Numbered from the stretch's first letter, positions 1 to 11,436 are shown. The stretch is 36,011 nucleotides of DNA from Dryocola clanedunensis subsp. sulfonylureivorans (GCF_016756775.1 NZ_JAERMU010000029.1:1-36011); one strand, 5' to 3'. The notes: generated by a model from the letters alone, not told the origin. Made by a program: numbers and translations.

Positions 1-438
1 GTCGACCACGGTGACACCCTCTTTGCCCTCAATGATTGTCATGTTAGATAAATCAAGGTTACGGATCTGGTAGACCCCGTCGGTAACCTCAAATAATCCA
101 CTGATATTGATAAGCTGAGACTGGCGCCACAGGCTTGGGTTGACGGTATCCGGGGCCTTTGCATCCTCTTTTATGAACGCATACTGCTGCGGATCCCAGA
201 TGACATTGCCCTGTTCACCTTTGATGACTTCTGTCGGCAACGCGGCAATAAAGCCTTTATGCGCATTGGCGAAATCAGTCTTATCGGAGAAAGGAAGCTG
301 GTTGTAAAGTGCATCATTAGCCTGCTTTGTCGAAGCTGTTGCTTCTTTTGGGGCCTCTTGAGCAAATACAGGGGTGAATGAACCAGATGAAAGCAGTCCC
401 GCTAGCGCAAGACTCTGTACTATCAATTTAAGTCTCAT
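1..438 (-). CDS. Alkyl sulfatase, N-terminal part (runs off left edge)
   Basis: This reverse-strand frame is open from ATG 438 to the window edge, giving the first 146 residues. GAGGA lies about 7 bases upstream of the start. Residues 1-26 form a Sec signal peptide (MRLK, hydrophobic core, likely cleavage after VFA), so the product should be periplasmic. The stretch with VNPSLWRQSQ (99-108), ISGLF, VTDGVYQIR and DLSN resembles the N-terminal region of linear primary-alkylsulfatases of the YjcS/SdsA1 family. These are metallo-beta-lactamase-fold enzymes that release sulfate from alkyl sulfates such as dodecyl sulfate. The catalytic histidine motif would lie beyond the edge and cannot be checked. 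It is transcribed away from icd. The family is clear; the substrate is inferred. Confidence 0.85.
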   Translation of the reverse strand, partial: MRLKLIVQSLALAGLLSSGSFTPVFAQEAPKEATASTKQANDALYNQLPFSDKTDFANAHKGFIAALPTEVIKGEQGNVIWDPQQYAFIKEDAKAPDTVNPSLWRQSQLINISGLFEVTDGVYQIRNLDLSNMTIIEGKEGVTVVD

Positions 439-763
439 TGGTATTCCTCATATCCTTCCTTATAACGACGCATATTTAACGAAACGCAGCATTGGGAGTG
501 CATCTTGTTAACCAAAATTACATTTCCTTCATGTTTGCTTCATTACTTTTCTAAGTATATCAATAACGTTACATTCTTCCACCTCAGGACAGTGTTAGAT
601 TTCTCTGCGCCAGCAGCGCCTGTCCAATCCTGTTAATGATTTCGCTTATGAGACTGAAATAACTGAAAAAAGAGTGGACCGGATGGATGGCAGATGCCCG
701 AAAGTTCGAAGTAAATATTATTGGAATGTTTGAGATGGGTGTGGATAACCATTCAAAAGCTAA
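439..763. other. Intergenic region between alkylsulfatase gene and icd terminator
   Basis: About 325 bases, more AT-rich than the flanking genes, that should contain the alkylsulfatase promoter reading leftwards. I found no convincing ORF, tRNA or small RNA here and no clear sigma-70 pair. The 3' end of icd is a known phage integration site in enterics, but no integrase or clear duplicated icd end is visible. Confidence 0.5.
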
Positions 764-794
764 TAAATAAAAACGGGAGCCTTAGGCTCCCGTT
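764..794 (-). terminator. Rho-independent terminator of icd
   Basis: A perfect 10-bp inverted repeat (772-781 and 785-794, three-base loop) reads on the reverse strand as a GC-rich hairpin followed by a T-rich run. It begins 23 bases after the icd stop codon, as expected for its intrinsic terminator. Confidence 0.9.
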
Positions 795-816
795 GTCACA
801 TCACCAGAAAATCTGA

Positions 817-2067
817 TTACATGTTTTTAATGATAGCGTCACCAAACTCTGAACATTTCAGCAGCTTAGCGCCGTCCATCAGGCGTTCGAAATCGTAGGT
901 TACGGTTTTGGCGTTAATCGCGCCTTCCATCCCTTTAACGATCAGGTCAGCCGCTTCGAACCATTCCATATGACGCAACATCATTTCTGCGGAAAGGATG
1001 ATGGAACCTGGGTTCACTTTATCCTGACCTGCATATTTTGGTGCGGTGCCGTGGGTGGCTTCGAACAGCGCGCATTCGTCACCGATGTTGGCGCCCGGTG
1101 CGATACCGATGCCACCAACCTGCGCTGCCAGCGCGTCAGAGATGTAGTCGCCGTTCAGGTTCATACAGGCAATCACGTCGTATTCCGCAGGACGCAGCAG
1201 GATCTGCTGCAGGAACGCATCGGCGATCACGTCTTTGACAACGATCTCTTTGCCGGTATTTGGGTTCTTGATTTTCACCCATGGGCCGCCGTCGATAAGC
1301 TCGCCGCCGAACTCTTCGCGAGCCAGCTGGTAACCCCAGTCTTTGAAAGCACCTTCGGTGAACTTCATGATGTTGCCTTTGTGCACCAGGGTCACGGAAT
1401 CACGGTCGTTGGTGATCGCGTACTCGATGGCTGCACGAACCAGGCGTTTGGTGCCTTCTTCGGAGCAAGGCTTGATGCCGATACCGCAGTGTTCAGGGAA
1501 ACGAATCTTCGTGACATTCATCTCATCGCGCAGGAATTTGATGACTTTTTCCGCTTCGGCGCTGTCCGCTTTCCACTCGATGCCCGCATAGATGTCTTCT
1601 GAGTTTTCACGGAAGATGACCATGTTGGTTTCTTCAGGGCGTTTTACCGGGCTTGGCGTGCCCGCATAATAACGCACCGGGCGCAGACAGACGTACAGGT
1701 CGAGCTGCTGGCGCAGCGCAACGTTAAGGGAACGAATACCGCCGCCGACCGGGGTGGTCAGAGGGCCTTTGATGGCCACGCGGTAGTCACGAATCAGGTC
1801 CAGAGTCTCTTCTGGCAGCCAGACGTCCTGGCCGTACAGTTCGGTAGATTTTTCGCCGGTATAGATTTCCATCCAGGAAATTTTCCGCTCGCCCTTGTAG
1901 GCCTTCTGCACGGCGGCATCCACCACTTTGATCATGGCTGGCGTCACGTCCACACCGATACCATCACCTTCAATGAAAGGAATGATCGGGTTGTGAGGAA
2001 CGTTCAGTTTGCCATCTTGCAGGGTGATCTTTTTACCTTCCGCCGGAACAACTACTTTGCTTTCCAT
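817..2067 (-). CDS. icd: NADP-dependent isocitrate dehydrogenase
   Basis: The 416-residue product matches the E. coli Icd length exactly. It oxidatively decarboxylates isocitrate to 2-oxoglutarate in the TCA cycle, making NADPH in the cytoplasm. Visible family features are GDGIG near residue 34, the substrate segment [12 protein letters not shown] with Ser113 (the serine phosphorylated by AceK to switch flux to the glyoxylate shunt), [13 protein letters not shown], the lysine segment [12 protein letters not shown], and [10 protein letters not shown] near the C-terminus, which carries the Lys-Tyr pair that selects NADP over NAD. Start ATG 2067 has AGGAG at proper spacing. It is a single-gene unit with its own promoter and terminator. 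The 3' end is intact, so no prophage has remodelled it here. Confidence 0.98.
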   Translation of the reverse strand: MESKVVVPAEGKKITLQDGKLNVPHNPIIPFIEGDGIGVDVTPAMIKVVDAAVQKAYKGERKISWMEIYTGEKSTELYGQDVWLPEETLDLIRDYRVAIKGPLTTPVGGGIRSLNVALRQQLDLYVCLRPVRYYAGTPSPVKRPEETNMVIFRENSEDIYAGIEWKADSAEAEKVIKFLRDEMNVTKIRFPEHCGIGIKPCSEEGTKRLVRAAIEYAITNDRDSVTLVHKGNIMKFTEGAFKDWGYQLAREEFGGELIDGGPWVKIKNPNTGKEIVVKDVIADAFLQQILLRPAEYDVIACMNLNGDYISDALAAQVGGIGIAPGANIGDECALFEATHGTAPKYAGQDKVNPGSIILSAEMMLRHMEWFEAADLIVKGMEGAINAKTVTYDFERLMDGAKLLKCSEFGDAIIKNM

Positions 2068-2093
2068 TAACCTCTCCTTCGAGCGCTTCTGTT

Positions 2094-2122
2094 TTGTTAA
2101 TGATTTGTAATATGCGTGTCAA
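2094..2122 (-). promoter_or_regulatory. Predicted sigma-70 promoter of icd
   Basis: On the reverse strand a perfect -35 TTGACA (2117-2122) is followed after 17 bases by TAACAA (2094-2099), a moderate -10. It lies about 30 bases upstream of the icd start. Position and -35 quality support it; the exact start site is inferred. Confidence 0.55.
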
Positions 2123-2201
2123 TACTACTTGAATATCAGGCCCGCGCCAATCACTGGTGATTTCCGTTATAATGCGTTAATCGCTACCGTCTGAAAACAC
2201 T

Positions 2202-2834
2202 ATGAATAAAACTTCTTTTAGAAATCCAACAGTTAAACGATTCAGCACCCGCCGTCCTGCCAAAAAACCCGCGGACCGTGGACCGAAGCGGCTGGTTATC
2301 TTCAATAAACCCTACGATGTGCTGCCGCAGTTCACAGACGAAGCGGGACGCAGCACGCTGAAAGATTACATCCCGTTACAAGGTATCTACGCCGCCGGGC
2401 GTCTTGACCGCGACAGCGAAGGCCTGCTGGTACTGACGAACGACGGCCAGCTCCAGGCGCAGCTCACCCAGCCGGGCAAAAAAACCGGGAAAATTTACTA
2501 CGTGCAGGTGGAGGGCGAACCAACGCAGGAAGCGTTAGAGGCGCTGCGTAACGGCGTCATGCTGAACGACGGCCCCACCCTGCCCGCAGGCGCCGAGCTG
2601 GTTGAAGAGCCGCAGTGGATATGGGCGCGTAATCCGCCGATTCGCGAGCGCAAGGCTATCCCCACCAGCTGGCTGAAAATCACGCTTTACGAAGGCCGCA
2701 ACCGCCAGGTCAGAAGAATGACGGCGCACGTCGGCTATCCAACGCTGCGCCTGGTTCGCTTTGCTATGGGTAATCTGGAATTATCGGATTTAGCCCCCGG
2801 AGAATGGCGGGAAATCCCGCTGGACAGCATTTAA
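2202..2834 (+). CDS. rluE: 23S rRNA pseudouridine(2457) synthase
   Basis: A 210-residue member of the RsuA/RluB/E/F family that converts U2457 of 23S rRNA to pseudouridine. After a basic N-terminus come [14 protein letters not shown] (34-47) and the catalytic motif [14 protein letters not shown], with Asp69 as the expected catalytic residue. Further on are [10 protein letters not shown] and [11 protein letters not shown], both typical of this family. There is no separate S4 domain, as in E. coli RluE. A TATAAT at 2168-2173 is a plausible -10, but no good -35 is visible. The start at 2202 aligns with an internal methionine of the E. coli protein, so it is slightly shorter. It is divergent from icd, and nudJ begins 9 bases after its stop. 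Confidence 0.95.
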   Translation: MNKTSFRNPTVKRFSTRRPAKKPADRGPKRLVIFNKPYDVLPQFTDEAGRSTLKDYIPLQGIYAAGRLDRDSEGLLVLTNDGQLQAQLTQPGKKTGKIYYVQVEGEPTQEALEALRNGVMLNDGPTLPAGAELVEEPQWIWARNPPIRERKAIPTSWLKITLYEGRNRQVRRMTAHVGYPTLRLVRFAMGNLELSDLAPGEWREIPLDSI

Positions 2835-2843
2835 GGAAAACGC

Positions 2844-3293
2844 ATGTTTAAACCGCACGTTACCGTCGCCTGCGTGGTTCAGGCGCAGGGGAAATTTCTG
2901 GTTGTTGAAGAGACCATCAACGGCAGGGCGCTCTGGAACCAGCCCGCCGGGCATCTGGAAGCCGATGAAACGCTGATTCAGGCCGCCAGCCGCGAGCTGT
3001 ATGAAGAAACCGGCATTCGCGCCGAGCCGCAAACCTTCATACGCATGCACCAGTGGATCGCTCCGGATAAAACGCCCTTCCTGCGCTTTCTTTTTTCGAT
3101 AGATTTGCCGGAGCAGCTGCCGACCGAGCCTCACGACAGCGATATCGATCGCTGCCTGTGGCTGGATGCGCAACAAATTGTTAACGCAGATAATTTGCGC
3201 TCGCCGCTGGTGGCGGAAAGTATTCGCTGTTATCTGAAAGCGGAACGTTATCCGCTCGCCGTGCTCGGCGCGTTCAACTGGCCCTTTAGTTAA
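2844..3293 (+). CDS. nudJ: Nudix phosphatase NudJ (HMP-PP / nucleotide pyrophosphatase)
   Basis: This 149-residue Nudix hydrolase carries a complete Nudix box: G36, E42, then R50-E51-L52 and E54-E55-x-G57. In E. coli NudJ hydrolyses thiamine pyrimidine pyrophosphates and various nucleoside di- and triphosphates in the cytoplasm. The nine-base gap after rluE and the shared direction suggest an operon that may continue into mnmA. Length is close to the E. coli protein (153). Family and orthology are secure from gene order; the in vivo substrate is taken from the E. coli literature. Confidence 0.93.
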   Translation: MFKPHVTVACVVQAQGKFLVVEETINGRALWNQPAGHLEADETLIQAASRELYEETGIRAEPQTFIRMHQWIAPDKTPFLRFLFSIDLPEQLPTEPHDSDIDRCLWLDAQQIVNADNLRSPLVAESIRCYLKAERYPLAVLGAFNWPFS

Positions 3294-3337
3294 GGGTGCC
3301 AGGGCCGGGGATGCGTGATAGAATACGCCGCCTTTAA

Positions 3338-4468
<1,131 letters not shown>

Positions 4469-4491
4469 ATTGCGGACAAGGACGATACACT

Positions 4492-5121
4492 GTGGCTAAG
4501 AATTATTTCGACATTACTCTCGCGCTGGCAGGTATCTGCCAGTCGGCCCGTCTGGTTCAGCAGCTTGCCCATCAGGGCCACTGCGACCAGGACGCGCTCC
4601 ATGTCGCCCTCAATAGTGTTATCGATCTTAACCCCGGCTCAACGCTCGGCGTGTTTGGCGGCAGCGAAGCCAACCTTAAGCTGGGCCTGGAGACGCTGCT
4701 CGGCGTGCTGAACGCCAGCAACCGCCAGGGGCTGAACGCCGAGCTGACGCGTTACACCCTGAGCCTGATGGTGCTCGAGCGCAAGCTGCACGGCAGCAAA
4801 GGCGCGATGGACAAGCTCGGCTCAAGCATTGCCGGGCTGCAGCGTCAGCTTGAGCATTTCGATCTGGAATCCGACACCCTGCTCAGCGCCATGGCAGGCA
4901 TTTATGTCGATGTGATTAGCCCGCTTGGGCCGCGCATCCAGGTCACCGGCTCCCCTGCCGTGCTGCAAAGCCCGCAGGTGCAGAGCAAAGTTCGTGCCTC
5001 GCTGCTGGCCGGCATTCGCGCCGCGGTGCTGTGGCACCAGGTTGGCGGTGGCCGCCTGCAGCTCATGTTTTCCCGTAATCGCCTGTGCACGCAGGCTAAA
5101 CAAATTCTTGCTCATTGTTAA
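4492..5121 (+). CDS. hflD: High-frequency lysogenization protein HflD homologue
   Basis: A 209-residue membrane-associated protein. In E. coli HflD binds phage lambda CII and lowers lysogeny frequency; its normal cellular role is unclear. Start codon is GTG (4492), with AAGGA upstream, and the sequence starts [20 protein letters not shown] as in the family. [22 protein letters not shown] and [13 protein letters not shown] are conserved. The C-terminus ends ILAHC, a few residues shorter than E. coli, which continues past ILAH. It sits between mnmA and purB (20-base gap to purB), its usual position. Confidence 0.93.
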   Translation: MAKNYFDITLALAGICQSARLVQQLAHQGHCDQDALHVALNSVIDLNPGSTLGVFGGSEANLKLGLETLLGVLNASNRQGLNAELTRYTLSLMVLERKLHGSKGAMDKLGSSIAGLQRQLEHFDLESDTLLSAMAGIYVDVISPLGPRIQVTGSPAVLQSPQVQSKVRASLLAGIRAAVLWHQVGGGRLQLMFSRNRLCTQAKQILAHC

Positions 5122-5138
5122 CCTCTCTGGAGTTGTAA

Positions 5139-6512
<1,374 letters not shown>

Positions 6513-6555
6513 GTTCTCCTGACGCAGGCCTACCCGCCCTACGCTTTCTCCAGAC

Positions 6556-6584
6556 GTAGGGTGGATAAGCTTGTGCCATCCACC
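6556..6584. repeat. REP-like palindrome between purB and phoP
   Basis: Contains the arms gtagggtggat and atccacc around a diverged loop, related to the REP units at 21984-22100 and 23501-23575. It probably protects or ends the purB transcript. The preceding cctacg/cgtagg pair (around 6538-6560) forms a second stem. Confidence 0.6.
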
Positions 6585-6605
6585 ACTTTCCCTCACATTC
6601 CCCGT

Positions 6606-6640
6606 TGTTTATTCAAGGTTTACCCCCTTCCTGCCATAAT
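6606..6640 (+). promoter_or_regulatory. PhoP box and phoP autoregulated promoter
   Basis: TGTTTA-5 bases-GGTTTA (6606-6622) is a perfect PhoP direct repeat. It is followed 12 bases later by CATAAT (6635-6640) as the -10, the usual geometry for a PhoP-activated promoter. It lies upstream of phoP, implying autoregulation under low magnesium, acidic pH or antimicrobial peptides. Confidence 0.88.
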
Positions 6641-6683
6641 TAGCGTTAAACTGTCAGTGCCATTAATACATTGAGGAAGAGCG

Positions 6684-7355
6684 ATGCGCGTTCTGGTTGT
6701 GGAAGATAATGCCCTGTTACGTCACCACCTGCAGGTGCAGCTGCGTGAGGGGGGCCACCAGGTGGATGCCGCGGAAGATGCCAAAGAAGCGGACTACTTC
6801 TTAAACGAGCACGCGCCGGACATCGCCATTGTCGATCTTGGCCTCCCCGATGAGGACGGCATGAGCATGATCCGCCGCTGGCGCAGCCACGATGTGACTA
6901 TCCCGATTATGGTGCTGACCGCCCGCGAAGGCTGGCAGGACAAGGTGGAAGTGCTGGGCGCGGGCGCGGACGACTACGTCACCAAACCCTTCCATGTGGA
7001 AGAAGTCATTGCGCGCATGCAGGCGCTGATGCGCCGCAACAGCGGGCTTGCCTCACAGCTTATCTCCATGCCGCCGTTCCAGGTGGATTTGTCCCGCCGC
7101 GAGCTCTCCGTTAACGACAATCTCATCAAGCTTACCGCCTTCGAGTACACCATCATGGAGACGCTGATCCGCAACGCCGGGAAGGTTGTCAGCAAAGATT
7201 CCCTGATGCTGCAGCTCTATCCGGATGCGGAGCTGCGCGAAAGCCACACCATCGACGTGCTGATGGGCCGCCTGCGTAAGAAAATCCAGGCGCAGCACGA
7301 GGCTGAAGTCATCACCACCGTACGAGGCCAGGGCTATAGGTTCGACCTGCGCTGA
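6684..7355 (+). CDS. phoP: Response regulator PhoP
   Basis: A 223-residue OmpR-family response regulator. The receiver domain (1-120) has the acidic pair near E7-D8, phospho-acceptor Asp51 ([11 protein letters not shown]), Thr79 and Lys101. The C-terminal winged helix (about 125-223) ends with the family motif [12 protein letters not shown] and [11 protein letters not shown]. Phosphorylated by PhoQ, it binds direct TGTTTA repeats and controls magnesium uptake, LPS modification and stress genes. GAGGAAG precedes the ATG. phoQ begins two bases after its stop, so the two are co-transcribed and probably translationally coupled. Confidence 0.98.
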   Translation: MRVLVVEDNALLRHHLQVQLREGGHQVDAAEDAKEADYFLNEHAPDIAIVDLGLPDEDGMSMIRRWRSHDVTIPIMVLTAREGWQDKVEVLGAGADDYVTKPFHVEEVIARMQALMRRNSGLASQLISMPPFQVDLSRRELSVNDNLIKLTAFEYTIMETLIRNAGKVVSKDSLMLQLYPDAELRESHTIDVLMGRLRKKIQAQHEAEVITTVRGQGYRFDLR

Positions 7356-7357
7356 CC

Positions 7358-8818
7358 ATGAGATACTTAAGCCACTTCTTCCCGCTCTCGCTGCGGGTTC
7401 GCTTTCTGCTGGCCACCGCCGCGGTGGTGATGGTGCTGTCCCTCGCCTACGGCATGGTGGCGCTGGTTGGCTACAGCGTCAGCTTCGATAAAACCACGTT
7501 CCGCCTGCTGCGCGGCGAGAGCAACCTGTTCTACACGCTGGCCAACCGCGTCGACGGCAAAATCCAGGTCGAGATCCCGGAACACCTGAATCTGCAAAGC
7601 CCGACCATGGCGCTGATCTACGACGAACACGGCAAGCTGCTGTGGACCCAGCGCAACGTGCCGCACATCGTCCAGCAGATCAAACCCGAGTGGCTGACCG
7701 CCAACGGTTTCCACGAGCTGGAAGCCAACTTTGACACCAGCCGCGCGCTGCTGGCGAACGACAGCCCGCTGCAGGAAAGGCTCAAAGACATCCACGAGGA
7801 TGACGACGACTACGAGATGACGCACTCGGTGGCGGTGAACCAGTATCCGGCTACCGCGACCATGCCCGCGTTAACCGTCGTGGTGGTCGATACCATCCCC
7901 ATCGAACTGAAGCGCTCTTACATGGTGTGGAGCTGGTTTATCTACGTGCTGCTCGCCAATCTGCTGCTGGTGATCCCCCTGCTGTGGGCCGCCGCCTGGT
8001 GGAGCCTGCGCCCGATAGAAGAGCTGGCGAAAGAGGTGCGGGAGCTGGAGAAGCACGACCGCGACAGCCTGAACCCCGAAACCACCCGCGAGCTGACAAG
8101 CCTGGTGCGCAACCTCAACCGCCTGCTGCGCACCGAGCGCGAGCGCTACGATAAATACCGCACGACCTTAACCGACTTAACCCACAGCCTGAAAACACCG
8201 CTGGCCGTGCTGCAAAGTACCCTGCGCTCTCTGCGCACCCGGAAGCTTAGCGTCGAAGATGCCGAGCCGGTCATGCTCGAGCAAATCAGCCGCATTTCCC
8301 AGCAGATAGGCTATTACCTGCACCGGGCCAGCATGCGCGGTAACAGCACCCTGCTCAGCCGCGAGCTGCACTCCGTCGCCCCGCTGCTTGATAATCTCTG
8401 CTCGGCGCTCAATAAGGTTTACCAGCAGAAAGGGGTGGATATCTCGCTGGATATTTCACCGGAAATCACCTTCATCGGCGAGAAAAACGACTTTATGGAA
8501 GTGATGGGCAACGTGCTGGACAACGCCTGCAAGTACTGTCTGGAGTTCGTGGAAATCTCTGCCCGCCAGTTGGATAACACGCTGCACCTGTACGTGGACG
8601 ACGACGGCCCCGGCATTCCGCAGAGCAAACGAGAGATTGTTTTCGACCGCGGGCAGCGCGCCGACACGCTGCGTCCGGGCCAGGGCGTGGGGCTTTCCGT
8701 CGCCCGGGAAATCGTCGAGCAGTACAGCGGCGAAATCATCCCGGCCACCAGCGAACTCGGCGGCGCGCGAATGGAAGTCATTTTTGCGAGACAGCGTCCA
8801 GTCAGCGAAGAAGATTGA
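7358..8818 (+). CDS. phoQ: Sensor histidine kinase/phosphatase PhoQ
   Basis: A 486-residue inner-membrane sensor with two transmembrane helices (about 17-40 and 191-214) flanking a periplasmic PAS-like domain. The acidic cluster that binds divalent cations and antimicrobial peptides is present (EDDDD at 147-151), followed by Tyr152 where E. coli has Ala. The cytoplasmic part has a HAMP linker, the phospho-acceptor His276 in LTHSLKTPL, and an ATP-binding domain with [15 protein letters not shown] and [12 protein letters not shown]. It phosphorylates PhoP when magnesium is low. The protein ends six residues after IFARQ. Confidence 0.98.
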   Translation: MRYLSHFFPLSLRVRFLLATAAVVMVLSLAYGMVALVGYSVSFDKTTFRLLRGESNLFYTLANRVDGKIQVEIPEHLNLQSPTMALIYDEHGKLLWTQRNVPHIVQQIKPEWLTANGFHELEANFDTSRALLANDSPLQERLKDIHEDDDDYEMTHSVAVNQYPATATMPALTVVVVDTIPIELKRSYMVWSWFIYVLLANLLLVIPLLWAAAWWSLRPIEELAKEVRELEKHDRDSLNPETTRELTSLVRNLNRLLRTERERYDKYRTTLTDLTHSLKTPLAVLQSTLRSLRTRKLSVEDAEPVMLEQISRISQQIGYYLHRASMRGNSTLLSRELHSVAPLLDNLCSALNKVYQQKGVDISLDISPEITFIGEKNDFMEVMGNVLDNACKYCLEFVEISARQLDNTLHLYVDDDGPGIPQSKREIVFDRGQRADTLRPGQGVGLSVAREIVEQYSGEIIPATSELGGARMEVIFARQRPVSEED

Positions 8819-8849
8819 AAATACTCCCGTAATCGCCCGCCCCATCCGT

Positions 8850-8878
8850 TATAATCCAGGCAGGTTCTTTCACCTGCC
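8850..8878 (+). promoter_or_regulatory. Possible roxA -10 and leader hairpin
   Basis: A perfect TATAAT (8850-8855) lies between phoQ and roxA, but no good -35 is seen at 16-18 bases. A 7-bp hairpin (8859-8865 with 8872-8878) follows immediately. This may give roxA a weak separate promoter in addition to phoPQ readthrough. Confidence 0.35.
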
Positions 8879-8890
8879 GGATGATAAAAA

Positions 8891-10012
8891 ATGGAATACA
8901 CCCTCGACCTGAACTGGCCCGATTTTATCGAGCGCTACTGGCAAAAACGCCCGGTGGTCCTCAAGCGCGGCTTCAAAAACTTCATCGACCCGATCTCCCC
9001 TGACGAACTGGCAGGCCTTGCCATGGAAAACGAGGTGGACAGCCGCCTGGTGAGCCATCAGGACGGGAAATGGCAGGTCAGCCACGGCCCCTTCCAGAGC
9101 TACGATCACCTGAGCGAAAACAACTGGTCGCTGCTGGTGCAGGCGGTGAACCACTGGCATGAGCAGAGCGCCGGGCTGATGCGCCCGTTCCGCGCCCTGC
9201 CGGACTGGCGCATCGACGACCTGATGATCTCCTTCTCCGTCCCCGGCGGCGGCGTGGGCCCCCATCTGGATCAGTACGACGTGTTTATCATTCAGGGCGT
9301 GGGCCGCCGCCGCTGGCGCGTGGGCGAAAAGGTGCCGATGAAGCAGCACTGCCCGCACCCGGACCTGCTGCAGGTGGAGCCGTTCGAAGGCATCATCGAC
9401 GAAGAGCTGGAGCCGGGCGATATCCTGTATATCCCGCCGGGCTTCCCGCACGAAGGCTACTCGCTGGAAAACTCGATGAACTACTCGGTGGGCTTCCGCG
9501 CGCCGAGCGGCCGCGAGATGATCAGCGGCTTTGCGGATTACGTGCTGCAGCGCGAGCTGGGCAGCCTGCGCTATACCGACCCGGACGTGCCGTCCCGTCA
9601 GCACCCTGCGGATATCCTGCCGGAAGAGCTGGAAAAACTGCGCGGCATGATGCTGGATCTGGTGAACAAGCCGGAAAACTTCAACGCCTGGTTCGGCGAG
9701 TTTATCACCCAGTCGCGCCACGAGCTGGACGTCGCTCCGGCAGAACCACCGTACCAGCCGGATGAAATCTACGATGCCCTGAAGCAGGGTGATTCCCTGA
9801 CCCGCCTGGGCGGCCTGCGCGTGCTGCGCATCGCGGATGAGGTGTACGTCAACGGCGAGAAGCTGGACAGCCCGCACCGTCCGGCAGTTGAAGCGCTGGC
9901 AAGCCACATCACGGTGAATGCCGAAGTGATTGGCGACGCGCTGGAAGACCCGTCGTTCCTGGCGATGCTCGCCGCGCTGGTGAACAGCGGGTACTGGTAC
10001 TTCGAAGACTGA
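8891..10012 (+). CDS. roxA: Ribosomal protein uL16 arginine 3-hydroxylase (JmjC oxygenase)
   Basis: At 373 residues this is the E. coli YcfD/RoxA length. It is a cupin/JmjC 2-oxoglutarate and Fe(II) dioxygenase that hydroxylates an arginine of ribosomal protein uL16 (Arg81 in E. coli). The iron triad is visible: His125 and Asp127 in GPHLDQYDVF, and His187 in IPPGFPHEGYS. The C-terminal part forms the dimerisation and winged-helix region. It follows phoQ by 72 bases in the same direction, as in E. coli. Downstream, pepT is displaced by 6.6 kb of accessory DNA. Confidence 0.96.
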   Translation: MEYTLDLNWPDFIERYWQKRPVVLKRGFKNFIDPISPDELAGLAMENEVDSRLVSHQDGKWQVSHGPFQSYDHLSENNWSLLVQAVNHWHEQSAGLMRPFRALPDWRIDDLMISFSVPGGGVGPHLDQYDVFIIQGVGRRRWRVGEKVPMKQHCPHPDLLQVEPFEGIIDEELEPGDILYIPPGFPHEGYSLENSMNYSVGFRAPSGREMISGFADYVLQRELGSLRYTDPDVPSRQHPADILPEELEKLRGMMLDLVNKPENFNAWFGEFITQSRHELDVAPAEPPYQPDEIYDALKQGDSLTRLGGLRVLRIADEVYVNGEKLDSPHRPAVEALASHITVNAEVIGDALEDPSFLAMLAALVNSGYWYFED

Positions 10013-10025
10013 TATCGTCATACTC

Positions 10026-10073
10026 TTTTCCCCCCTCGCCCCTCCGGGGAGAGGGCCGGGGTGAGGGGAAAAA
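10026..10073. repeat. Long GC-rich intergenic palindrome
   Basis: Arms ttttcccccctcgcccc and ggggtgaggggaaaa pair around a smaller internal gggga/gaggg repeat. Similar clamp-like palindromes are common between genes in Enterobacter and relatives. It follows roxA by 13 bases, where it could block 3' exonucleases. No T-run follows on the forward strand, so it is not a classical terminator. Confidence 0.6.
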
Positions 10074-10170
10074 CGCACGCTTGTGTGACAGAACTCATGC
10101 CCCCCACTATCGGATGATATTTTCTAATTCAACACGCCTCACAATTGCTGACCTTTCACGCTGTACAAAA

Positions 10171-10199
10171 TTGACGCTAATTTAACTTAGGGATAGTTT
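10171..10199 (+). promoter_or_regulatory. Predicted sigma-70 promoter at left end of Hcp island
   Basis: TTGACG (10171-10176), a 17-base spacer and TAGTTT (10194-10199) lie 73 bases upstream of the Hcp-stub ORF. Spacing is ideal and the -35 is good; the -10 is moderate. If real, it keeps the fused downstream reading frame transcribed. Confidence 0.4.
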
Positions 10200-10272
10200 A
10201 AATCCACTGCTAAAGCAGCAGATTAGCCAGCAGGGTACAAGCTGGCTCACTCTTTAAAATGGAGTTTAAACT

Positions 10273-10773
10273 ATGGCTATTCCAGCTTATCTATGGCTCA
10301 AAGACGACGGCGGCGTGGACGTTTGTCGTCCAGTGAAGCTGTTGATCCTTCTGAGCCTGTTCCCGTATCTGGTTTGGGCGGGTGGAAATGCTATCGACTG
10401 GCCCGCTTCGCTGAAGGGCGTCGAATCAGGCGAGCAAAGCTGGCTTGATAAGGTCCCGGAACTGGCGGCCACGGCGGACGTTAAGCAGGCAGCTGATCTC
10501 GAAGATGCACTTTCTATAGCGTTACCAAAGAATACGACAGGCGTTCTGGATACACTCGGCATCATCGACGCAAAATCATGGCCCCATATGATTGGGACGG
10601 ACATCGTTTGTGGCGTTCCCGCTGAGCTGTTCACCAATGACGCTATGGTTGAAGATTATTACCAGCGAACCCGGCTGGCCCTGCTGGAAACGGACAAAGA
10701 AGCAATCTGTCTGTGGATCCTCGAAGCGACATACGAAGAATGGAAAGCAGACAACGCCCGTAAGGCTAAATAA
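10273..10773 (+). CDS. Hcp N-terminal stub fused to a putative secreted protein
   Basis: The 166-residue frame opens with MAIPAYLWLKDDGG, the hallmark first residues of orphan Hcp (T6SS tube) proteins, and then leaves Hcp sequence at once. From an in-frame GTG at 10333 the rest reads as a separate protein: MKLLILLSLFPYLVWA is a good Sec signal peptide, followed by about 130 mature residues with two cysteines (in TDIVCGVP and AICLWIL) that could form a disulfide. The simplest reading is that deletion removed nearly all of an hcp gene and its effector part, joining the hcp start to a periplasmic immunity-like gene. The mature domain is not recognised. GGAG precedes ATG 10273. It may be expressed as a hybrid or only from the GTG, in which case the real gene is 10333-10773. 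Confidence 0.7.
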   Translation: MAIPAYLWLKDDGGVDVCRPVKLLILLSLFPYLVWAGGNAIDWPASLKGVESGEQSWLDKVPELAATADVKQAADLEDALSIALPKNTTGVLDTLGIIDAKSWPHMIGTDIVCGVPAELFTNDAMVEDYYQRTRLALLETDKEAICLWILEATYEEWKADNARKAK

Positions 10774-10792
10774 TATTCCTACCTGAATGAGA

Positions 10793-10825
10793 AAGCCTGG
10801 CCAACCGACCGGGCTTCCTCAATTT
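10793..10825 (+). terminator. Possible terminator after Hcp-stub gene
   Basis: An 8-bp stem (aagcctgg 10793-10800 with ccgggctt 10809-10816, one G-U pair) lies 20 bases after the stop and is followed by a pyrimidine-rich tail. The weak T-run makes strength uncertain. The AT-rich stretch from here to 11067 holds no gene I can support. Confidence 0.5.
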
Positions 10826-11067
10826 GCAACTCTACGATTTACCATATTAATTGTTCACAGAACGACTCCATCCTTCATTTTGGTGAGGTCTGCAACTCAA
10901 TTAGTCGCAGTCATGTTGCTTCATGTAATAGTAACAATTCCTATTTTTCAATAAAAAAGGTCATCTGTGAGCCATGAACAATTTCACATATTATCTCAAT
11001 GTTAGAGTTCCATTTTTGTTTATAAATGGAATTAAAAATTTGGTTTAACCATTACTGAGGTACATGC

Positions 11068-11436
11068 ATGCGATTACTCTATATAACATATCTGTCATTA
11101 TTCCTGGCTGGATGCCACCAGAATGATCCTTACATCACCAACAGCGGCGACATTACGTCTGTTGATGGCAACATCTGTATTTATACTAAAGATGCATCAG
11201 CGTCAGATAAATATACTGCATATGAAATTAGTCAATATCCTGAATGGCAATACGCCAACAACTGGATAGATGTTCACCCGTTTGAAGCCAGCCAGACATG
11301 CCTGCCTTTTTACCCATATAAAAAAGGTGAGACGTATAATGTCATTTTTAAAATCAATAACGATAAAGATGGCATCAGAAACTACAGGGTTCTGTTCAAG
11401 GTAAACAGTGATGGTGTAGTGCAACAACTTAAATAG
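11068..11436 (+). CDS. Putative T6SS-associated periplasmic immunity lipoprotein
   Basis: A 122-residue lipoprotein. The N-terminus is a lipoprotein signal with lipobox LAGC, so Cys16 would be lipidated; the next residues (HQND) do not include Asp at +2, which predicts outer-membrane sorting. The mature part has the pattern NICIYT...YEIS...ASQTCLPFYPYKKGETYNVIFKI, with Cys37 and Cys78 able to form a disulfide. This resembles small lipoproteins often found next to orphan hcp genes and described as putative T6SS immunity lipoproteins. No toxin partner is adjacent. GAGG lies upstream of ATG 11068. The lipoprotein call is firm; the immunity role is inferred from family likeness and context. Confidence 0.7.
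   Translation: MRLLYITYLSLFLAGCHQNDPYITNSGDITSVDGNICIYTKDASASDKYTAYEISQYPEWQYANNWIDVHPFEASQTCLPFYPYKKGETYNVIFKINNDKDGIRNYRVLFKVNSDGVVQQLK

Noticed and set aside
672-712. Possible remnant of a duplicated icd 3' end (phage attachment scar)
   Set aside because: A short loose resemblance to icd codons appears on the forward strand, but a prophage duplicate should match the orientation of icd. The similarity is also too weak.
10026-10073. Intrinsic terminator of roxA
   Set aside because: The palindrome is strong, but no T-run follows on the forward strand; it is listed as a repeat instead.
8870-10078. Long reverse-strand frame of 402 codons opposite roxA
   Set aside because: It is a shadow of GC-rich roxA codons, rich in His, Arg, Gln and Val as expected for such shadows. 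The same applies to 31729-32802 opposite mfd.
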